From positions 1-45,248 of the forward strand of contig SYAP01000357.1 in assembly GCA_005787565.1 (NCBI GenBank): 45,248 bases of DNA. The letters are read 5' to 3'. Source of the DNA: Verrucomicrobiaceae bacterium (GTDB lineage: Bacteria > Verrucomicrobiota > Verrucomicrobiia > Verrucomicrobiales > Akkermansiaceae). Numbering within the stretch: position 1 is the first letter of the stretch; each line of letters starts with the position of its first letter. The notes under the pieces are model-generated. The model had not been told where the DNA came from. It did no database searches and saw only the letters and a list, made by a program, of their open reading frames with translations. The translations under genes were made by a program, and so were the position numbers. Of the stretch, positions 8,835 to 16,780 are shown one piece after another.

Positions 8835-11800
8835 TCAGGGCACATACCCCGGTCCCGGCACCCTCAGCCGGACAAACCCTCGCGGCCCTCCACCCTCGGG
8901 AAAAGTAACAACTACCTTCCCTTCACCGTTCAAATCGCGATGCGGCTGCCTCACCAAAATCTCCCAGTCCCTCATATCAGCAGACCACTCGATCTCCCAA
9001 TAAACAAGATCGCGAGCCGCTTCTGAAAGCGGAAATGAAACTCCCTCAGGAATTCCATCCTCCCGCAACTTGATCGTCGCAGGAGGAAGGCTTCCTCCAT
9101 TAAAAGCATCGGTATTGAAAAGAAACTCCAATAGATTCGACGCCCCATCTCCATCCGCATCTGCCACAGGAGAAAAAAGGGACGAATTCGCATCCGAAGG
9201 TGCCGAAGTAACAATAAAATCGCCGTATTCCACTATCCCGGTGCTCAGCACCACCTGATCAATCGCACCACTGAACCGCCCATCTGGTCCTCCAGATCCA
9301 TTGATCGCCGCTGCCACTGTGAAATCATCCGCTGGCCGAACCCAGGACCCTGTCGACCCCATTTCCTCACCATCAACATACAACCGCGTCACACCTGAAC
9401 TCCTTGCCAGCTTCACCTCCTGCCACACACCCGCAACGGCGGATCCCGCCGCTCCGACAATAAGATCGCCACCTCCATTCAAATGAAATCTCCACGAACC
9501 GAATGTCTGATAGATAAAAGACGAGCCCGAGCCATAACGACCCAAAGCGACCGCAATCTGATAGCCCGATAAATTGCCAAGCTTTGCCCTGAAACTCAGC
9601 TCGAATTCACTGTAGTCGACATTCGCCAGTAATCCCGCGCCCTGTGACGAAAGATGGGACTGCCCTTCAAATTGAACCGCCAGCCCACCTCCCTCACCCT
9701 CCGTGTAACTAGCATTCCCCACCACCCCGAGTTCCCCATCCCCACCACGCATCTGACTTCCTCCAACCACCGCTGCCCCCAATTCGCCCCCCGCATCATC
9801 CTCCCCCATTCGCCACTCATATCGGTTCCATGATGTCTCCTTCGGCTCGATGGACCGGAACGCATCGATTCCAACCTCCTTAGCCCCCCCGGAATTCACC
9901 ACCCGGACCACCAACGCCGCATCCTGAGGCTGAAACAATCCCAACCGGATCTCCTCCACGCCCTCCTCCTCGGACTCCAAACTCAGTCCATCCAACACCT
10001 TCTTGCCATTCACAAAAACATCCACCTCGCCACCACCCGGCCCGCTCACCAGAATCAAACGAACCATCCGCTCCGTGAACTGCTCCGTAAGCCGGAACTC
10101 CACAAAATCCCCATCCGCTCCGAAATCCACTTCACGATAAGCCCCTCCACTCACCGCCACCCCCAAATCGCCTACCGGTGTCACCAAACGATGCGTCACC
10201 CCCGGAGACACGACCGAAGGAGTGATCGCTTCCGCCTCGATCGCGCCATCGATTCCTCCCGGTCCCCCAACCTTCAAAGCATCAGACTGAGCCTGCAAGC
10301 CCGCCAAAGGCGTGATCGGAATCGCAGACTTCTCCGGCATCCCCGGCCGGTTCGATGTCGCCCCCGGAATGGCATACCAAAACGTCGCACAGGAATACAT
10401 CAGCAGATCCCAGGCGTTCCTCTGGTCAACCCCCGGTGATGCCTCCATGTCGAACACCAAACGGCTCCGGAATGGAATCGCGTCGAGCATCCGTGTCCGC
10501 GTGCTCACATTAAAACCCCGTGGAGAATTCACCGCCGTCGATCCCACCTGACAGTTCCCCTCAAACGGTGTCGCAAACTCGTCATTCTTCGTCGGAACCA
10601 CTCCTCCCGCCCAACCATAATAGTCTTCGGTCCCCGTCCCGAAATGGGAGGGAAACTTCGCCACATCATATTCTTCATCCACATAAATCTTCTCATCACC
10701 CTCACCCCACCAACCATCCGTTAGATTGAGCACCGTCCAAGAATCTCCGACCAGCACACCCTTTCCCTGCACCTCCACGAAGTTCCAATCATGAAACGGA
10801 GTCCCTGGAGATATGTCATCCGGTCTCCACCGCGCATGAAAATGCATCGACCGCTCGTCCCACTCCCAGCCACTGGTTTTCACACGCAGCGTAACCATCG
10901 TTGCATGGCTCCCGGTGTTGATGATCCGGAGCACTCCTGTTGACTCATATGGCATCCGCCAACGACAAATCATTCGCCCGTCCTCAATCGTTGTCGTTCT
11001 CGCCAAGGTCCTGAACGCGTTGATCCTTGCCGGACTACTGAAAAAATCCCCCACCGGACACCAGACGCTCTCATTCCCATCAAACTTCCCGACGATCACC
11101 AGCGACCTCAACAGCGCAGGATTCGCCTCAACGGCATCCTCATCCAGATCCACCTCCAGCTCGCTCACCACCGCCGGCCCCTCAGGCAGCCCGAGCACAA
11201 GCTCTCCTCCCGCCGGAATGGACAGAGTCTGCACTCCCACATCTCCAGCAGCAGATCCCGGCTCAAGCAACTCATCCGCCGTCGCCCCCAATGCCGGAGA
11301 TGCAAGATCCGCTGCGGTGAAGGTCCGCACCTCGGTCCCCTCCGGATAGGCCCGGTAGTTGATGATGTTGTAAAACGGCTGGCTTGTTAAGGTGACCTTG
11401 CACGACTGACCGAACGGAATCGGCAAATGCATCACCCCGGCCCGCGCGGTGAAGTTGGCGAATGGCTCGGGCAGAGCAAACGAATTCTGTGGCACCGGCT
11501 TGCTGCCATACTCGCCCGTATCCCAGTCCAAACGGCTGAGCAATTCGATCAGGTTCTCGTCAATCACCGGAGTCGTTGACCCATCCAGATAAATGCGAAC
11601 CCTCGGACCGGTCCGGTTGCCGAAAGACTGATAGAAAAACGGCGTCCAATATCTGGTCAAGGCCCCTGGCCCGTCATGCTCCATCACCACCCACTCCTGC
11701 TGCCCGTTGATCACCTCGGTGCGGATGAACCCGCCGCCATCACCATCCGCAAACCATCCGGAAGTCCCCTGATCCGCCTGATCCCGCACTACCGATCCGC

Positions 11801-12635
11801 GATTATAAGTGCTCGCCTGAAGACACTCGTGCTCGATCAGCGGAAACTTCGCCAAACCGTCCAGCCCCACCATCTCGCCTAACAAAGACTCGAAGGTCAC
11901 ATCAAATTCCCCGCTCGGTGGCGGCGGTGGCGGCTCCGCATCAATGCCCGACAATCTCACCCGATCAATCAACCCGATGAACCGCCCGTCAGGCCCACCA
12001 CTCCCGTTTAGGGCACTGCCAACCGTGAAATCATCCGACAACGTCGCGGGAAACCCGGTGGTTGTCCCGACCAAACTGCCATTCACAATCAGCGACACAA
12101 CCCCGTCCTCCCGCCTCAAAACGACACTCTGCCACTCATTCAGAATCGCGCTTCCGGGCGCTCCGGAGATCCGGTCACCCTGTCCGTTGACATGAAAATT
12201 CCACGAAGTCCCACTCACATAAACAAATGCCGCTCCGGAGCCATACCGCCCCAAACACATCGGCACATGAAAAGCATTCACCGCCGTCGGCTTGACCCGA
12301 AAACTCAACTCGAAATTCGCCAGATCCATTCCCCCATAAAACCCCTCACCAGCAGCCGTGAAATAACCGGAACCATCCAGCATCACACACAGTCCGCCCA
12401 AATCAGCTGCAACATCGCTGCTGTAAGTCACACCATCCCCAAACCGATTCAGATTCTTCGAAGAAACCGAATCCACAGTCTCCACTCCAACCGCTGAGCC
12501 CGCAACAGCACCAGGATCACTCTCACCCAATGGCCATAGCGACTCCGCACTACCAGCAACCGACAGCAGAAGGAAATGAAAAATCGCCAGATATCTTCTA
12601 AGACCCAACATGCCGGATTTGAAAAACGAATTCAT
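8835..12635 (-). CDS. Secreted GH172 (DUF2961) glycoside hydrolase with two LamG domains
   Basis: About 1266 residues from ATG 12635; ATG 12611 also gives a good signal peptide (MLGLRRYLAIFHFLLLSVAGSAES). The first LamG-like domain (about 30-235) is followed by a Pro-rich linker and a DUF2961/GH172 region (about 250-760). This holds the acidic motifs WWGEGDEKIYVDEE and GTGTEDYYGWAGG (Glu near residue 670) and a Trp/Tyr-rich jelly-roll. GH172 enzymes act on fructofuranosyl or arabinofuranosyl linkages; the exact substrate is not deducible. A carbohydrate-binding-like beta domain and a second LamG-like domain (about 960-1175) follow, then a short C-terminal module with a DADGDGASNLLEFLF calcium-type motif common to verrucomicrobial exported proteins. 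It is downstream of two other LamG genes and a two-component system; a terminator-like hairpin lies just before the start. Confidence 0.85.
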   Translation of the reverse strand: MNSFFKSGMLGLRRYLAIFHFLLLSVAGSAESLWPLGESDPGAVAGSAVGVETVDSVSSKNLNRFGDGVTYSSDVAADLGGLCVMLDGSGYFTAAGEGFYGGMDLANFELSFRVKPTAVNAFHVPMCLGRYGSGAAFVYVSGTSWNFHVNGQGDRISGAPGSAILNEWQSVVLRREDGVVSLIVNGSLVGTTTGFPATLSDDFTVGSALNGSGGPDGRFIGLIDRVRLSGIDAEPPPPPPSGEFDVTFESLLGEMVGLDGLAKFPLIEHECLQASTYNRGSVVRDQADQGTSGWFADGDGGGFIRTEVINGQQEWVVMEHDGPGALTRYWTPFFYQSFGNRTGPRVRIYLDGSTTPVIDENLIELLSRLDWDTGEYGSKPVPQNSFALPEPFANFTARAGVMHLPIPFGQSCKVTLTSQPFYNIINYRAYPEGTEVRTFTAADLASPALGATADELLEPGSAAGDVGVQTLSIPAGGELVLGLPEGPAVVSELEVDLDEDAVEANPALLRSLVIVGKFDGNESVWCPVGDFFSSPARINAFRTLARTTTIEDGRMICRWRMPYESTGVLRIINTGSHATMVTLRVKTSGWEWDERSMHFHARWRPDDISPGTPFHDWNFVEVQGKGVLVGDSWTVLNLTDGWWGEGDEKIYVDEEYDVAKFPSHFGTGTEDYYGWAGGVVPTKNDEFATPFEGNCQVGSTAVNSPRGFNVSTRTRMLDAIPFRSRLVFDMEASPGVDQRNAWDLLMYSCATFWYAIPGATSNRPGMPEKSAIPITPLAGLQAQSDALKVGGPGGIDGAIEAEAITPSVVSPGVTHRLVTPVGDLGVAVSGGAYREVDFGADGDFVEFRLTEQFTERMVRLILVSGPGGGEVDVFVNGKKVLDGLSLESEEEGVEEIRLGLFQPQDAALVVRVVNSGGAKEVGIDAFRSIEPKETSWNRYEWRMGEDDAGGELGAAVVGGSQMRGGDGELGVVGNASYTEGEGGGLAVQFEGQSHLSSQGAGLLANVDYSEFELSFRAKLGNLSGYQIAVALGRYGSGSSFIYQTFGSWRFHLNGGGDLIVGAAGSAVAGVWQEVKLARSSGVTRLYVDGEEMGSTGSWVRPADDFTVAAAINGSGGPDGRFSGAIDQVVLSTGIVEYGDFIVTSAPSDANSSLFSPVADADGDGASNLLEFLFNTDAFNGGSLPPATIKLREDGIPEGVSFPLSEAARDLVYWEIEWSADMRDWEILVRQPHRDLNGEGKVVVTFPEGGGPRGFVRLRVPGPGYVP

Positions 12636-12651
12636 GAACACAACGAAAATG

Positions 12652-12685
12652 AAAAAAAGGGGACGGCACACCTGATGCCGCCCCC
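12652..12685 (-). terminator. Rho-independent terminator after the LamG PEP-CTERM gene
   Basis: Read on the minus strand, a roughly 10-bp stem (GGGGGCGGCA pairing with TGCCGTCCCC, one G-U wobble) closes a loop of about 7 nt and is followed directly by a run of seven T. It starts 13 bp after the stop of the PEP-CTERM gene and ends about 17 bp before the likely start of the GH172 gene. It should end the upstream transcript, so GH172 depends on readthrough, a promoter overlapping the hairpin, or attenuation. The open frame of the GH172 gene runs back through this hairpin to a TTG at 12701, but that extension is not believable as protein. Confidence 0.75.
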
Positions 12686-12697
12686 AAGAATGATTAC

Positions 12698-13450
12698 TCA
12701 AGCCCTGCGCCGCCGCAACACCATCCCAAGCCCAGCCAGGCCAAGCAATGCCGAAGATGGCTCGGGAATCGCGCCGATCACCACATTGTCAACCTGGCCG
12801 ATGAAACGCCCTTCCGACTCGAAGGTGCCCGGGTTCTTGGTATGCGCCCCGATCGAAAAGGTATCACCAAGCCCTCCAGTGCTGGTAAAGCTGCCGCTGC
12901 TCCCAACGGAAACATCATCGACAAACAGCGAAATCACTCCGGAATTCCGAACCACCTTCAGATTTTGCCAGTTGTTGAACGTGACGGTTCCCCCGGAAAT
13001 CAGGTCGCCCACCCCGTTGCTGTGCAGCCTCCAAGTGCCACCATCTCCCACATGATAGAGAAAGAGCGCTCCCGCACCGTTATGGCCCAGGCTCATCGCG
13101 ATGTTGAAACCGGAAACTCCAGTCGCCCTCACATCTGCCGAGAACTCGAAGTCCGCGAGATCCAGACCGGAAAAAAAACCAAGCCCGGTCGCCGCATAAT
13201 GCTGACTCCCGCTGAAGGACCCCGCAAGGGTGCTTCCACCTAAAGGAACGGTGCTCGTATAGGTGCCGCCGGAACCCACAAGGTTCAGGTTGTCACCACC
13301 ACCACCGGAATCCACGGTGGTGGAACTCAGGGCGGAACCGTTGGATGCACCCGAATCATCTTCTCCGAGTCGATAGATGAGCGCCGCATTCGCAACACTG
13401 GAACTGGCCATCGCCAGCAGGATCGGTTTCAGTAGGCAGTTTGATTTCAT
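12698..13450 (-). CDS. LamG-domain PEP-CTERM sorted surface protein
   Basis: 250 residues: signal peptide (MKSNCLLKPILLAMASSSVANAA), one LamG/concanavalin-like domain (about 25-225) and a C-terminal PEP-CTERM signal (IPEPSSALLGLAGLGMVLRRRRA: Pro-Glu-Pro, hydrophobic helix, Arg cluster). The tail predicts cleavage and surface anchoring by an exosortase, which is not encoded in this window. The LamG region is nearly the same as the first LamG of the next gene upstream (shared stretches such as GTWRLHSNG and AHTKNPGTFESEGRF), so the two arose by recent duplication. It lies in a same-strand series behind the sensor kinase and response regulator. It probably binds polysaccharide or mediates surface adhesion. 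Confidence 0.88.
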   Translation of the reverse strand: MKSNCLLKPILLAMASSSVANAALIYRLGEDDSGASNGSALSSTTVDSGGGGDNLNLVGSGGTYTSTVPLGGSTLAGSFSGSQHYAATGLGFFSGLDLADFEFSADVRATGVSGFNIAMSLGHNGAGALFLYHVGDGGTWRLHSNGVGDLISGGTVTFNNWQNLKVVRNSGVISLFVDDVSVGSSGSFTSTGGLGDTFSIGAHTKNPGTFESEGRFIGQVDNVVIGAIPEPSSALLGLAGLGMVLRRRRA

Positions 13451-13483
13451 TTTATTCTGTTAGTGGGGATTGGGATGGAAAGA

Positions 13484-16021
13484 TCAAGGAGAAGTCAAAT
13501 TGGCGCGACCTTGGAGAAAGCCCTTCGGATTGACGCTAGTGGCATCCGCAAGGCGGAAAGTGCGGTAAGTGTAACCTTCCGAAGCCAAAGGCAGCCCGGC
13601 GCTGATCGCTGGCACCACTTCAACAAGCTCCGCCAAATGCTCGATCAAATCGAGGGACCCGCGGACTTCATACTGGATTCCATCCCTCTGCCCAACAAAC
13701 GGACCGCTGCCCGTCAACTCGGTGCCATCCCGCAACGCGAGAGTCAGTGTGAGATAATCACTCCCGCCCACCTCATCGACCGCAGCCCGCTTGCGTAGTC
13801 CCGCATCGGAAACATTCGGGTCTCCACCGAAAGCAAACTCCAGCGCGTTGGATTCGCCATCACCATCAGGATCCCCCTCCGGGCCATCATTACCCGTGCC
13901 ACTCCCGATTGAGAGTCCATAAAGAGTTTCCCACGAATCCAACAACCCATCACCATCCGCATCCGTTGCAGACGGACGCGGAACGAGCAGTGTCACTTGG
14001 TCGATTTGCCCGATGAAGCCACCCTCGAATCCCGGATCATTCCGGTTTCCACCTATCGTAATCACTTCGTTGAGCCCAACTGGCGCAAATGGGACCGGTG
14101 CCGACACACCGGCATCCACATGAAGCCGGGTCTCACCACCAGCACGCACCAGCCGCAACTTCTGCCAACCGTTCATCGTCACCGGCAATCCGGTATCGAA
14201 GTTTCCGTTGTTGTTGCTGTGAACATTCCAAGTGCTTCCCGTGTGATAGACGAAGTAATTCCGGCCTGCCCCGCCATCACCACCACGATTGCTCCCGATC
14301 GTGAATGCAATGTGAAACGATGTGGCACCAGTAGGACGCACATCAGCACTGATCTCCCAGTTTGAGAAATCGAATTCCGGAGCGGCGAAAAACGTGGCAG
14401 GAGGCGGTGGACCGGTAGGAAGAACGGCGCTGTAACACTGGCTGCCATTGAAAAACGCCGATAGCGTGCTCCCACCCGTAGGAACCTCGCTGCTGTAGGT
14501 GCTGCCGCTGCCACCCTGCAACGTGAGATCACGCCGGTAGCTCCCATTTGCGGTCCCGGTCGCGTTTAACGCAACACCGTCGGCGGCGCTGGCATCAAGC
14601 TCGCCCAACTGCCAGACGTGCTGGGTGGGAATGCTTGGCGCAATGCTCTCCGGGTCCTGCGGATCCGTCCCGAATTGGAACTCACGAAGATTGGTCGCTC
14701 CGTCACCATCAGGATCTCCACTCGCTCCATTGTCGAAATTCCCCGAACCATCATCATCAGGATCCAACCCGTTTGAACCTTCCCACGCGTTCGGAAGCCC
14801 GTCGAAATCGGTATCCGGTGTCGATTCCGCGTCGGTTGGATCGGTCCCCGCATCGAACTCCGTTAGATTGTCGAACTCATCCCCGTCCGCATCATCCAAC
14901 ATCCCCTGACGCGCGATCGCCTGCTCAAACGTGTCTCCCGGCTCACCGAAAAAGTGCACCTCCCAAGCATCCGGCAGGAAATCCCCATCACTGTCCGGAT
15001 AATCGAAACGGCTTGTGGGATTCGTGTCCGCAGTCTCCTCCTCTTCGTTGGTCGCATAATCCCCGTCGGGATCCCCACCCCCACTCTGATTGAGGCTTCC
15101 GAAGTACCCCACCTCCCAAAGATCTTCCAATCCGTCCGCATCCACATCCACCGGAGTGGAATCGACATCCTGCGGATCGGAACCCGCCTCAAACTCTGCA
15201 AGATTTCCAAAACCATCCTCATCAGGATCCCCACCGGCTCCGTTGTTAGGGTCCGTGGTCCCGTCGTCGCCCGGATCAAGCCCGTTCGCGGTCTCCCAAA
15301 AATCCGGCAATCCGTCGCCATCTCCATCCGGCGCACCGATCCTTAGATTGTCGATCTGCCCGACGAACCGCCCCTCGGACTCGAAAGTCCCAGGGTTCTT
15401 GGTATGGGCCCCGACCGTCAACGTATCTCCCAATGACCCGGTGCTTGTGAAGTTTGCATTGGTTCCAACTGAAACTCCATTCACATAAAGTGTCATCAAC
15501 CCACCGCTTCGCACAACCCTCAGGTTCTGCCACTGATTGAAGGTCACGGTTCCTCCGACGATCCGGTCGCCGTTCCCGTTGCTGTGCAACCGCCACGTCC
15601 CACCGTCCCCCACATGATAGAGAAACAGCGCTCCAGCTCCATTGTGGCCAAGACTCAACGCGATGTTGAACCCAGTGACCGCTGTCGGATAGACATCCAC
15701 CGATACTTCGAAATTCGCAAGATCAACCCCGCTGTAAAACGACTGCCCGGTCGCGGCATAGTGCCCCGAACCACCAAAGGACATCGAAAGCGTGCTTGGC
15801 GCTCCGGGAACATTGGAACTGTAAACGCAACCCGATCCCAGAACGGAAAGATCCTTGGCTCCCACTGCATCCACCGTTGTAGCATTCCCCACACCCACCG
15901 CTACGGCTCCAGGATCACTCTCGCCCAGTGGATAATTCAACAGGATCTGACCATGGGCAGCCTCCAAAATAAAAACGGCCGCCAACGCAACCAAACTTGT
16001 CAGGTGGGATTTTGATTTCAT
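13484..16021 (-). CDS. Secreted protein: two LamG domains flanking calcium-binding type-3 repeats
   Basis: 845 residues with a signal peptide (MKSKSHLTSLVALAAVFILEAAHG). The N-terminal LamG domain (about 25-230) is a close copy of the LamG of the downstream PEP-CTERM gene. The middle (about 230-460) is a series of Asp-rich thrombospondin type-3-like repeats of the form DxDxDGLPDxWE and DPDGDGxxNLxEFxxGTDP, expected to bind calcium. A second, more divergent LamG (about 470-690) and another DADGDGLLDSWE repeat follow, with a C-terminal beta module. There is no PEP-CTERM or other sorting tail. It is probably an extracellular adhesin or glycan-binding protein and is the first of three LamG genes after the response regulator. 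The start ATG has no Shine-Dalgarno sequence. Confidence 0.85.
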   Translation of the reverse strand: MKSKSHLTSLVALAAVFILEAAHGQILLNYPLGESDPGAVAVGVGNATTVDAVGAKDLSVLGSGCVYSSNVPGAPSTLSMSFGGSGHYAATGQSFYSGVDLANFEVSVDVYPTAVTGFNIALSLGHNGAGALFLYHVGDGGTWRLHSNGNGDRIVGGTVTFNQWQNLRVVRSGGLMTLYVNGVSVGTNANFTSTGSLGDTLTVGAHTKNPGTFESEGRFVGQIDNLRIGAPDGDGDGLPDFWETANGLDPGDDGTTDPNNGAGGDPDEDGFGNLAEFEAGSDPQDVDSTPVDVDADGLEDLWEVGYFGSLNQSGGGDPDGDYATNEEEETADTNPTSRFDYPDSDGDFLPDAWEVHFFGEPGDTFEQAIARQGMLDDADGDEFDNLTEFDAGTDPTDAESTPDTDFDGLPNAWEGSNGLDPDDDGSGNFDNGASGDPDGDGATNLREFQFGTDPQDPESIAPSIPTQHVWQLGELDASAADGVALNATGTANGSYRRDLTLQGGSGSTYSSEVPTGGSTLSAFFNGSQCYSAVLPTGPPPPATFFAAPEFDFSNWEISADVRPTGATSFHIAFTIGSNRGGDGGAGRNYFVYHTGSTWNVHSNNNGNFDTGLPVTMNGWQKLRLVRAGGETRLHVDAGVSAPVPFAPVGLNEVITIGGNRNDPGFEGGFIGQIDQVTLLVPRPSATDADGDGLLDSWETLYGLSIGSGTGNDGPEGDPDGDGESNALEFAFGGDPNVSDAGLRKRAAVDEVGGSDYLTLTLALRDGTELTGSGPFVGQRDGIQYEVRGSLDLIEHLAELVEVVPAISAGLPLASEGYTYRTFRLADATSVNPKGFLQGRANLTSP

Positions 16022-16121
16022 GGGATTGTGGTTCTCGGATTCACAATCAGCCGGGCTTCAACCCGTTTCAGGCTCATCCTATCCGCATCAGGCTGACACA
16101 CACCCTCAATCCCCGCCTAGG

Positions 16122-16147
16122 GCACATTATGGGGGGGGATGTCCCAG
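16122..16147. promoter_or_regulatory. Candidate operator copy 1 (GCACATT...G-run...TCCCAG)
   Basis: GCACATTAT followed by eight G, AT and GTCCCAG. It contains an imperfect inverted repeat (GGGCACAT...ATGTCCC) and overlaps the last codons and stop of the response-regulator gene, about 100 bp upstream of the first LamG gene. A second copy with the same flanks (GCACATT and TCCCAG) and a shorter G-run lies at 19972-19994, upstream of the sensor-kinase gene. Both copies have the same orientation relative to the minus-strand genes. A binding site for the locus's own response regulator is an inference. The G-run here also encodes the regulator's terminal prolines, which weakens the case. Confidence 0.35.
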
Positions 16148-16780
16148 AAACTTCAAAATCGCCTCGGTCCGTGAATGCACGTGCAGCTTCTCATAAATCC
16201 GGGACATGTGCTTCCTCACAGTGTCGCCGCTGATCCCGCATGCGGTCGCAATTTCCTTGTAGGATCTCCCTTTCGCCAGCTCTCCGAGAATCTCCTGTTC
16301 CCTCTTGGTCAGACCTGACAACTCAGGATTGCGCGGCTCCACACTCTTTGCCTGATGAAAGAACTCTACCACCTTACGCGCGATCTTACGGGACATCGGC
16401 GCACCACCGGAACTCACCTCAAACAACGCCTCCACCAACTTCACCCGGGGCGTCCGTTTCAACAGATAACCGTTCGCCCCCGCCATCAGCGAATCAAACA
16501 GCGCATCCGAATCGTCATAAACCGTTAGCATCACGATCGGCAACTCCGGCAGCGACTTCTTCAACCGCCGAACGCACTCAATGCCTGACATCCCTGGCAG
16601 ATTGATGTCCATCAGCAGGATGTCCGGCACCTCACCCGGCAATTTCTCAATCGCCTCCTCAGCATGTCGGTAAAACCGATGAAGTCGGAAACCCGATGTC
16701 TGCCCGATGAGTTCACCGAACTCTTCCCGCAAACCTTCATCATCTTCCACAAGTGATATTGCAATTTCCATAAGATTCAT
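16127..16780 (-). CDS. NarL/LuxR-family response regulator
   Basis: 217 residues. The receiver domain has the acidic pair in VEDD (residues 11-14), phosphoacceptor Asp58 in LLMDINLPGMSG, the Thr in MLTVYDD and the Lys in GYLLKRTP. A C-terminal LuxR-type helix-turn-helix (LTKREQEILGELAKGRSYKEIATACGIS...RIYEKLHVHSRTEAI) binds DNA. The start overlaps the stop of the sensor-kinase gene by 4 bp, so the two form a coupled two-component pair. Three LamG-protein genes follow on the same strand and are its most likely targets. The C-terminus ends in three prolines encoded by a run of eight C on this strand. Confidence 0.92.
   Translation of the reverse strand: MNLMEIAISLVEDDEGLREEFGELIGQTSGFRLHRFYRHAEEAIEKLPGEVPDILLMDINLPGMSGIECVRRLKKSLPELPIVMLTVYDDSDALFDSLMAGANGYLLKRTPRVKLVEALFEVSSGGAPMSRKIARKVVEFFHQAKSVEPRNPELSGLTKREQEILGELAKGRSYKEIATACGISGDTVRKHMSRIYEKLHVHSRTEAILKFLGHPPP

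Noticed and set aside
12636-12701. TTG start for the GH172 protein at 12701
   Set aside because: It would translate a terminator hairpin, and better signal peptides begin at 12635 or 12611.
14580-15340. Tandem DNA repeat in the 845-residue protein gene
   Set aside because: The repetition is at protein level (calcium-type DxDxDG repeats) with diverged codons, not a DNA satellite or CRISPR.
16131-16138. Poly-G tract of 8 as a phase-variation switch of the response regulator
   Set aside because: Slippage would only change the last few residues before another nearby stop, so it would not switch the gene off.
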